Below are positions 1 through 6,207 of a stretch of DNA of 6,207 nt, one piece after another; the first letter of the stretch is position 1, and each line of letters opens with the position of its first letter. This DNA comes from an uncultured Novosphingobium sp. (GTDB lineage: Bacteria; Pseudomonadota; Alphaproteobacteria; Sphingomonadales; Sphingomonadaceae): NCBI GenBank assembly GCA_938005655.1, contig CALLNA010000220.1:1-6207 (forward strand), given 5' to 3'. The position numbers and the translations under genes are program-made. The notes below the pieces were generated by a model, which ran no database searches, was not told the origin of the DNA, and was given only the letters and a program-made list of their open reading frames with translations.

Positions 1-70
1 GGCGGCCGCCCCAAGTGCCGCCAGGTCTGGGCTACCTCACTCGGGCCCTTAACGAACGAAGGAAAGACAT
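1..70 (+). other. rplQ leader / probable rpoA-rplQ spacer
   Basis: This short stretch precedes rplQ. None of the three forward frames ends in anything resembling the C-terminus of RNA polymerase alpha, the usual upstream neighbour, so the window probably begins inside the spacer. The only signal I can support is the purine-rich ribosome binding site AAGGA at 59-63, seven bases before the rplQ ATG. No promoter or terminator is evident. Confidence 0.6.
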
Positions 71-487
71 ATGCGTCACAAGGTCGGACATCGTAAGCTC
101 CAGCGCACCAGCTCGCACCGCGCGGCGCTGCTGCGCAACATGGCGGCGGCCCTGATCAAGCACGAGCAGATCACCACCACCACCGCCAAGGCCCGCGAAC
201 TGCGCCCCTATGCCGAGAAGCTGATCACGCTGGCCAAGAAGGGCGGCCTCTCGAACCGCCGTCTGGCCCATGCCCGCCTGCTCGACGACGCCCAGCTCAC
301 CAAGTTGTTCGACGTCCTCGCCGCGCGCTACGCCGATCGCCAGGGCGGCTATACTCGCATCATCAAGGCCGGCATCCGCGCTTCGGACGCCGCCCCGATC
401 GCGGTGATCGAGCTGGTCGACCGCGACACCTCGGCCAAGGGCCAGGATTCGGGTCCGGTGATGGGCGACGAGTACGAGGAGGCCTGA
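71..487 (+). CDS. rplQ: 50S ribosomal protein L17
   Basis: This encodes L17 (bL17), a structural protein of the large ribosomal subunit. The 138-residue product opens with the family signature MRHKVGHRKLQRTSSHR. It continues with the conserved blocks LRNMAAALIKHEQITTT (about residues 22-38) and AKARELRPYAEKLITLAKKG, which define the family without ambiguity. The C-terminal half holds the typical YTRIIKAGIRASDAAP stretch (about residues 94-109). The protein ends in a short acidic tail, a variable part of the family, so length and layout are normal. The ATG at 71 is supported by AAGGA seven bases upstream and by the exact family N-terminus. In most bacteria rplQ is the last gene of the alpha operon, after rpoA. 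A terminator hairpin about 60 bases downstream fits with this being the end of that operon. Confidence 0.98.
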   Translation: MRHKVGHRKLQRTSSHRAALLRNMAAALIKHEQITTTTAKARELRPYAEKLITLAKKGGLSNRRLAHARLLDDAQLTKLFDVLAARYADRQGGYTRIIKAGIRASDAAPIAVIELVDRDTSAKGQDSGPVMGDEYEEA

Positions 488-505
488 GCCTCTCCGGACA
501 GTCAC

Positions 506-539
506 GTTCGAACTCCCCGTTCGAACCCCCTGTTCGAAC
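506..539. repeat. Three phased GTTCGAAC palindromes, 13-bp period
   Basis: The perfect 8-bp palindrome GTTCGAAC occurs at 506-513, 519-526 and 532-539, separated by five-base pyrimidine spacers (TCCCC and CCCCT). The array lies between the rplQ stop codon and the terminator hairpin, upstream of the prolyl oligopeptidase gene. I did not notice other copies of the 8-mer in the window. It could be a multi-site operator, or a cloud of small stem-loops in the rplQ 3' untranslated RNA. The spacing does not fit the alphaproteobacterial LexA box (GTTC-N7-GTTC). What is seen is the repeat; any binding role is inference. Confidence 0.75.
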
Positions 540-543
540 CATT

Positions 544-585
544 GCAAAGGCGGCTGCGGGTGATACCCTCGCAGCCGCCTTTTGC
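544..585 (+). terminator. Rho-independent terminator after rplQ
   Basis: The arm AAAGGCGGCTGCG (546-558) pairs perfectly with CGCAGCCGCCTTT (570-582), giving a 13-bp GC-rich stem over an 11-base loop. GC/GC flanks could extend the stem slightly. The hairpin ends in only four T residues (580-583) followed by GCATG, so the U-tract is short and termination may be leaky. The hairpin ends about 20 bases before the ATG of the downstream peptidase gene. It most likely closes the ribosomal protein transcript. Confidence 0.85.
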
Positions 586-602
586 ATGTCCGGGAGAAGT
601 GA

Positions 603-2783
<2,181 letters not shown>

Positions 2784-3537
2784 AGACCAGCGGAAAGACG
2801 GCGATCTCGGCGATGGTCTCCGGCTTGCGGTCGAGCCCGGTCGGCGGGAAGCTGTCCGGCTGGTGATAGCTGCCGGCGATGACGTCGAAGATCGGGAACA
2901 GGGCCGCGAAATTGCTGTCGTAGTGCTCGGGCAGGCGCGAGTGGTGGCGGCGGTGATAGGCGGGGCTGTTCACCAGCCAGGACCAGCGCCCCAGATCGAT
3001 CGGCAGCGCCGAATGGACCACGAAGTTCCACATGCTCGCCGCGCTGTAGGCCAGCACCAGCTCGGGCGTGGGCGAGACGATCAGCGAGGCGGCGGACCAC
3101 ACCGTTACCGTCTTGACGAGCTGGTCGCCCCAGAAATGCCGCTGGGTGGTCAGCGCCGACATCGCCGGGTCGGAATGGTGCAGCGCGTGCATCGACCAGA
3201 GCCAGGGGATGCGGTGCTGGGCGCGGTGGAACAGGTATTCGCCCAAGTCCTGGACCACCAGGAACAGCGGGAAGGCCAGCCAGAAGGGCAGGGCCGCGCC
3301 GTCGATCAGGCCGTGCCCTTGCCACAGCGGCAGCAGCGGCAGGAAGGCGGCGCCGGTGAAGAAGGCGATGGCCCAGGCGAACAGGTTGTTGCGCCAGTCG
3401 GTGCCCCGGACTCCATAGAGCCACTCGACGGCGGCGAGCCCCGCGGCGAGGGCCAGGATCAGCGCCATGAAGGGAACCCCGAACATGGGGCCGCTCTATC
3501 GGCGAATGGTTAAGAAAATCGGCAGAGCCGTCCGAAA

Positions 3538-3565
3538 GTTCATACAAATTGCGACTTTTATGAAC
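3538..3565. promoter_or_regulatory. Inverted repeat in the divergent intergenic region
   Basis: GTTCATA (3538-3544) and TATGAAC (3559-3565) form a perfect 7-bp inverted repeat around a 14-base centre, in the most AT-rich patch of the 181-bp region (3487-3667) between the hydroxylase gene (-) and the exported protein gene (+). The position, about 50 bp from one start codon and 100 bp from the other, suits an operator or promoter for either gene. No convincing -35/-10 pair could be assigned in either direction. The remainder of the region (3566-3667) holds only the leader of the exported protein gene, with a loose CCGGCG/CGCCGG inverted repeat at 3601-3606 and 3624-3629. Confidence 0.35.
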
Positions 3566-3667
3566 AGCTCCTGCCTGGCCAGTTCAGCCAAGTGCCACGC
3601 CCGGCGGGCTAGACGGTCCTTGTCGCCGGCCACTCCGACCGGCCAGGAACATGAGGATACCAGAACC

Positions 3668-4168
3668 ATGAACACTCTCTCCAAGGCCCTTGCCGGAACC
3701 GCTGCCGCCGGCGCCATGATCGTTTCCGCGATGAGCCCCGCGCTGGCCGCGCCCGACCGCCGCCATCACAACGGCGTCCGCCCGGGCGAGGTGATCGCCG
3801 GCGCGTTGATCGTCGGCGGGATTGCCGCGATCGCCTCGCAGAACAACAACCGTACCTTCGTCAGCCCGCGCACCGCGGTCGACCAGTGCGTCCGCGCCGC
3901 CGAACGCGGTGCCAGCCGCCTGCGCGGCGACGTGACCGACGTGCGCAGCGTCCGCCAGACCCGCACCGGCTACGAGGTCCGCGGCCGGATCGCGGTCAAG
4001 ACCTTCGCCGGCACCACCTGGCGCGGCAAGGGCCAGTACGGCAACGGCTGGGGCAACGACTTCCGCGGCTGGAACAACAACCTGCGCGGCTACGACGCCG
4101 GCAATTTCACCTGCACCGTCGATCGGGGCCGGACCAACGTGAACTACAGCGGCATTCGCGGTCTCTAA
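3668..4168 (+). CDS. Small exported protein of unknown function
   Basis: The 166-residue product has a clear Sec signal peptide: Lys6, a hydrophobic Ala/Gly/Met-rich core at about 8-22, and ALA at 25-27 as the probable cleavage site. After a short basic stretch (RRHH) comes a second hydrophobic, Gly/Ala-rich segment at 40-57 (GEVIAGALIVGGIAAIAS), which could be a membrane anchor or a glycine-zipper-like helix. The rest (60-166) looks like a small folded periplasmic domain. It has two cysteines, C74 in DQCVRAAERG and C149 in FTCTVDRG, likely to form a disulfide, and a Gly/Asn/Trp-rich stretch at 119-146. I do not recognise a named family, though such proteins are common in sphingomonad genomes (general impression, not checked). 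The start is chosen at 3668 because GAGGA (3653-3657) lies ten bases upstream and the signal peptide begins there. The longer in-frame extension to 3467 would destroy the signal peptide. A terminator follows directly, so the gene appears monocistronic. Confidence 0.85.
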   Translation: MNTLSKALAGTAAAGAMIVSAMSPALAAPDRRHHNGVRPGEVIAGALIVGGIAAIASQNNNRTFVSPRTAVDQCVRAAERGASRLRGDVTDVRSVRQTRTGYEVRGRIAVKTFAGTTWRGKGQYGNGWGNDFRGWNNNLRGYDAGNFTCTVDRGRTNVNYSGIRGL

Positions 4169-4189
4169 CCCCAGGGATCGGCGATGGGG

Positions 4190-4225
4190 CGGCCCGGGCT
4201 TCTAGGAGCCCGGGCCGTTTCGTTT
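4190..4225 (+). terminator. Rho-independent terminator of the exported protein gene
   Basis: CGGCCCGGGCT (4190-4200) pairs perfectly with AGCCCGGGCCG (4207-4217), an 11-bp all-but-pure GC stem with a six-base loop, followed by TTTCGTTT. It starts 21 bases after the stop codon at 4168. Read on the opposite strand the stem is followed by CCCCATC, with no T-run, so it should work mainly for the plus-strand gene. The stop codon of the convergent TRIC gene (4202-4204) lies inside the loop. Confidence 0.8.
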
Positions 4226-4846
4226 GCGGCCGTATTCGGGGATCGCCAGCGACCAGCGGATCGCCGCGCCGCGCAGGACGAAGCCGGCGAGGGCGGCTCC
4301 GGGCCAGACCACCTCCCGCGGCAGGCCGAGCACCGTGCCGCCCGCGGCGAGGGCCGCGGCCAGGGTCGCCGCCGTGATGTAGATCTCGGGCCGCATCAGG
4401 ATCGAGGGCTGCCCGGCCAGAACGTCGCGAATGATCCCGCCCGCGCAGCCGGTGATGACCCCCATCAGGGCCCCGGTGACGGGCGTCAGCCCATAGTCGA
4501 GCGCCTTGACCGTCCCCAGCACCGCATAGGCGGCGAGGCCCACGGCGTCGGCCCAGACCAGCAGCCGGCCCTCCCACCAGCGCTCGGGGCTGAACCAGGC
4601 GAGCAGCGCAACGGCGAGGCACAGCGGCGCGACGAGCGGATCGCGCACCCAGAACACCGGCGCGTCGATCAGCAGGTCGCGGACCGATCCGCCGCCGACG
4701 CCCGTGACCAGCGCGAAGAAGGCGAGCGTCACGAAATCGCGCCGCAGCCGCACCGCCAGCAAGGCTCCGCTGAGGGCGAAGACCGCAATTCCCGCGAGGT
4801 CGAGGAAACGGAAAATCCCGGGCAGGGCAGGCACGTTTTGCAGCAT
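4202..4846 (-). CDS. TRIC-type cation channel family membrane protein (YadS/YicG-like)
   Basis: The 214-residue integral membrane protein belongs to the prokaryotic trimeric intracellular cation channel family (PF03458, formerly UPF0126), whose characterised members conduct monovalent cations. The internal duplication is plain. Half one has DLAGIAVFALSGAL (16-29) and TGVGGGSVRDLL (48-59). Half two has DAVGLAAYAVLG (100-111) and TGCAGGIIRDVL (132-143). The glycine-rich G-x-GG-x-x-RD elements are the kinked pore helices of the family. About seven hydrophobic segments fit the known fold, and the length is typical. The ATG at 4846 has no Shine-Dalgarno sequence in the usual window. A promoter-like pair places the transcript start almost on the ATG (see separate entry). 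The gene lies on the same strand as lpd and the small membrane protein gene, 49 bp behind the latter. Its last codons and stop sit within the neighbouring gene's terminator hairpin. The physiological ion and role here are not known. Confidence 0.93.
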   Translation of the reverse strand: MLQNVPALPGIFRFLDLAGIAVFALSGALLAVRLRRDFVTLAFFALVTGVGGGSVRDLLIDAPVFWVRDPLVAPLCLAVALLAWFSPERWWEGRLLVWADAVGLAAYAVLGTVKALDYGLTPVTGALMGVITGCAGGIIRDVLAGQPSILMRPEIYITAATLAAALAAGGTVLGLPREVVWPGAALAGFVLRGAAIRWSLAIPEYGRKRNGPGS

Positions 4847-4852
4847 TGCGGC

Positions 4853-4881
4853 GCTATAGCCGGCAATGCCCCGCCTGTCCT
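4853..4881 (-). promoter_or_regulatory. Possible promoter of the TRIC gene
   Basis: On the minus strand AGGACA (4876-4881) and TATAGC (4853-4858) match four of six bases each of the sigma-70 -35 and -10 hexamers, with a 17-base spacer. A start about seven bases past the -10 would fall at or next to the A of the TRIC ATG (4846), giving a leaderless or nearly leaderless message. This would explain the missing ribosome binding site. The match is moderate, and in DNA this GC-rich it could be chance. Confidence 0.35.
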
Positions 4882-4895
4882 CCGCAGGATCGTGC

Positions 4896-5003
4896 TCAGC
4901 GCTTCAGCGCGTCCAGCAACGAGACGGAGGCCAGCCCGGCCCCGAACAGGCAGAAGAAGACGAGGACCAGGTCCCCGTAATGCGTACCGATGAAGTCGAT
5001 CAT
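4896..5003 (-). CDS. 35-residue single-span membrane protein, unknown function
   Basis: A short reading frame, ATG at 5003 and TGA at 4896-4898, encodes 35 residues. It starts MIDFIGTHYGD, continues with a hydrophobic span at about 11-30 that includes LVLVFFCLFGAGLASVSLL, and ends DALKR. The acidic N-terminal part and the Lys-Arg end suggest the C-terminus faces the cytoplasm by the positive-inside rule. AGGGAG lies six bases before the ATG, an excellent ribosome binding site. The frame fills most of the gap between lpd (91 bp upstream) and the TRIC gene (49 bp downstream) on the same strand, which suggests co-transcription. I do not recognise a family. The combination of a good ribosome binding site, a coherent transmembrane segment and a charged end argues against a random frame, but conservation has not been tested. 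The function is unknown; a small partner of a membrane protein is one possibility only. Confidence 0.65.
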   Translation of the reverse strand: MIDFIGTHYGDLVLVFFCLFGAGLASVSLLDALKR

Positions 5004-5004
5004 G

Positions 5005-5043
5005 GAAAACTCCCTGGCTGAGCTTGAGCAGTCTCAGCCGGGA
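5005..5043 (-). promoter_or_regulatory. Hairpin covering the small protein's ribosome binding site
   Basis: On the minus strand TCCCGGCTGAG (5033-5043) pairs with CTCAGCCAGGGA (5011-5022), with one bulged A and a ten-base loop. The 3' arm ends in AGGGA, part of the Shine-Dalgarno sequence of the 35-residue protein, and is followed by GTTTTCC and then its ATG. The structure can be read as an intrinsic terminator of lpd with a short four-T tract, or as a translational control hairpin that hides the ribosome binding site. The two roles are not exclusive. Confidence 0.6.
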
Positions 5044-5094
5044 GCGATCGGGTCCTTGATCGGGGTCAATCAGGCATCCGCCGGGCGTGCCGGA

Positions 5095-6207
5095 TTACAT
5101 ATGGATCGGCTTGCCCAGCACAGCCATCGCGGCTTCCTTGATCGCTTCCGAATGGGTCGGATGGGCATGGCAGGTATAGGCGATGTCCTCGCTGGTCGCG
5201 CCGAACTCCATCGCCTGCGCGGCCTGGGCGATCATCGTCCCGGCGACCGAGGCGATGCACCAGACGCCGAGCACGCGGTCGGTCTTTGCGTCGGCGATGA
5301 CTTTCACGAAGCCGTCGGGCTCGTGATTGGTCTTGGCGCGGCTGTTGGCGAGCATCGGGAACTTGCCGACCTTGACCTCGCCGCGCTCGCGGGCGGCTTC
5401 CTCGGTCAGGCCGACGCCGGCGATCTCGGGGCTGGTATAGACGACGCTGGGAATCACGTCGTGGTTCACGATGCCGTGCTGGCCGGCGATGTTCTCGGCC
5501 ACCGCGATGCCCTCGTCCTCGGCCTTGTGGGCCAGCATCGGCCCGGGGATCACGTCGCCGATCGCCCAGACGCCGTCGACCTTGGTACGGAAGTCATGGT
5601 CGGTCTCGATCTGGCCGCGCTGGTTGAGCGCGAGGCCGATCTTGTCGAGCCCTAGGCCTTCAGTGTTCGGCCGGCGGCCGATGGCGACGAGCACGCAGTC
5701 GGCCTCGATCGTCTCGGCGGCACCGCCCGCGGCGGGCTCAAGGGTCAGGGTGGCCTTCCGGCCCTTGACCGTAGCGCCCGTGACCTTGGTCGAGAGCCTG
5801 AACTCTAGGCCCTGCTTCTTGAGGATCTTGTTCGCCTCCTTGCGGACCTCGCCGTCCATGCCAGGCAGGATCTGGTCGAGGAACTCGACCACCGTGACCT
5901 TCGCCCCGACGCGGCGCCAGACCGAGCCCAGCTCCAGCCCGATCACCCCACCACCGATGACGACGAGGTGTTCGGGGACCTTGGCCAGCTCCAGCGCGCC
6001 GGTCGAATCGACGATGATTCCCTTGGCGTTGTCGACCTCGACGCCGGGCAGCGGCGTGACCGAGGAGCCGGTGGCGATGACCACGTTCTTCGCCGTGACG
6101 CTCTTGCCCGCGACCTTGACGGTGTGGGCGTCCTCAAAGGTGGCGAGGCCCTTGAGCCAGTCGACCTTGTTCTTCTTGAACAGGAACTCGATGCCGCCGG
6201 TCAGGCC
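5095..6207 (-). CDS. lpdA: Dihydrolipoyl dehydrogenase (E3), 5' end outside window
   Basis: A cytoplasmic FAD-containing flavoprotein that reoxidises the dihydrolipoyl groups of the pyruvate, 2-oxoglutarate or branched-chain dehydrogenase complexes with NAD+. The visible 370 residues lack roughly the first 95-100, including the FAD-binding GxGxxG and the redox-active CxxxxC. The reading frame is open to the window edge, beginning GLTGGIEFLFKKNKVDWL, a strongly conserved Lpd segment. Next come VVIATGS, the NAD-binding VVIGGGVIGLE (GGGVIGLE encoded at 5932-5955), AIGRRPNTEGLGL, and the second FAD motif WAIGDV (5551-5568). The C-terminal dimer-interface domain ends with HAHPTHSE, where the His before Pro-Thr (5161-5163) and the Glu five residues later (5146-5148) form the catalytic dyad. 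The GTG at 6084 is an internal valine, not the start. A 35-residue membrane protein gene and the TRIC gene follow on the same strand. Which dehydrogenase complex it serves cannot be told here. Confidence 0.98.
   Translation of the reverse strand, partial: GLTGGIEFLFKKNKVDWLKGLATFEDAHTVKVAGKSVTAKNVVIATGSSVTPLPGVEVDNAKGIIVDSTGALELAKVPEHLVVIGGGVIGLELGSVWRRVGAKVTVVEFLDQILPGMDGEVRKEANKILKKQGLEFRLSTKVTGATVKGRKATLTLEPAAGGAAETIEADCVLVAIGRRPNTEGLGLDKIGLALNQRGQIETDHDFRTKVDGVWAIGDVIPGPMLAHKAEDEGIAVAENIAGQHGIVNHDVIPSVVYTSPEIAGVGLTEEAARERGEVKVGKFPMLANSRAKTNHEPDGFVKVIADAKTDRVLGVWCIASVAGTMIAQAAQAMEFGATSEDIAYTCHAHPTHSEAIKEAAMAVLGKPIHM

Noticed and set aside
1..52. End of rpoA before rplQ
   Set aside because: No forward frame shows the conserved alpha C-terminal sequence. 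One frame reaches a TAA at 50-52, but the encoded residues are not rpoA-like.
506..539. GTTCGAAC array as a LexA (SOS) box
   Set aside because: The alphaproteobacterial box is GTTC-N7-GTTC and the Gram-positive type is CGAAC-N4-GTTCG. Here the spacings are N9 and N5, so neither fits.
3473..3660. GGAAC elements as general stress response (EcfG) promoters
   Set aside because: GGAAC at 3473 and 3646 is not followed at 16-17 bases by CGTT, so the promoter consensus is not met.
3467..3667. 67-residue N-terminal extension of the exported protein
   Set aside because: It has no ribosome binding site, overlaps the divergent hydroxylase start, and would bury the signal peptide that begins at 3668.
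4990..5655. 221-codon plus-strand frame opposite lpd
   Set aside because: It is antisense to a clearly conserved enzyme, its Gly/Asp/Leu-rich composition results from lpd codon usage, and it shows no recognisable motif.
5095..6084. lpd starting at the GTG at 6084
   Set aside because: That codon is the first of the conserved VVIATGS motif in the middle of the protein. The frame stays open to the window edge with conserved Lpd sequence, so the gene is truncated by the window and not short.

Overview
The window looks like ordinary chromosomal DNA from a GC-rich alphaproteobacterium, most likely a member of the Sphingomonadales. This assignment is inferred, with moderate confidence, from the strong G/C third-position bias, an exported prolyl oligopeptidase like the one known from Novosphingobium/Sphingomonas capsulata, and the general style of the small secreted protein. 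There are no transposases, integrases, tRNA or rRNA genes, CRISPR arrays or phage genes.

Layout, left to right. A 70-base leader precedes rplQ (ribosomal protein L17, + strand), which normally closes the rpoA-rplQ end of the ribosomal protein cluster; no rpoA coding end is visible. An intergenic stretch follows, holding three GTTCGAAC palindromes at an exact 13-base period and a strong terminator hairpin. Next is a complete exported prolyl oligopeptidase (+), overlapping tail to tail by 35 bp with a fatty acid hydroxylase/sterol desaturase family membrane enzyme (-). A 181-base divergent intergenic region then leads into a small exported protein of unknown function (+). That gene ends in a terminator hairpin that also contains the stop codon of the convergent TRIC-type cation channel gene (-). 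Upstream of the TRIC gene on the same strand are a 35-codon single-span membrane protein gene and then dihydrolipoyl dehydrogenase (lpd), whose 5' end runs off the window.

How the genes relate. The left part is the end of a translation operon followed by a protease that may be read through from it. The right part is a possible minus-strand unit, lpd, small membrane protein, TRIC channel. Lpd is the E3 subunit of the 2-oxoacid dehydrogenase complexes. The small protein has no assigned function.

I see no clear novel multi-gene system. The observations most worth following are the unlabelled 35-aa membrane protein behind lpd, whose Shine-Dalgarno sequence lies in the arm of a hairpin; the phased GTTCGAAC array before the protease; and a possible leaderless promoter for the TRIC gene.
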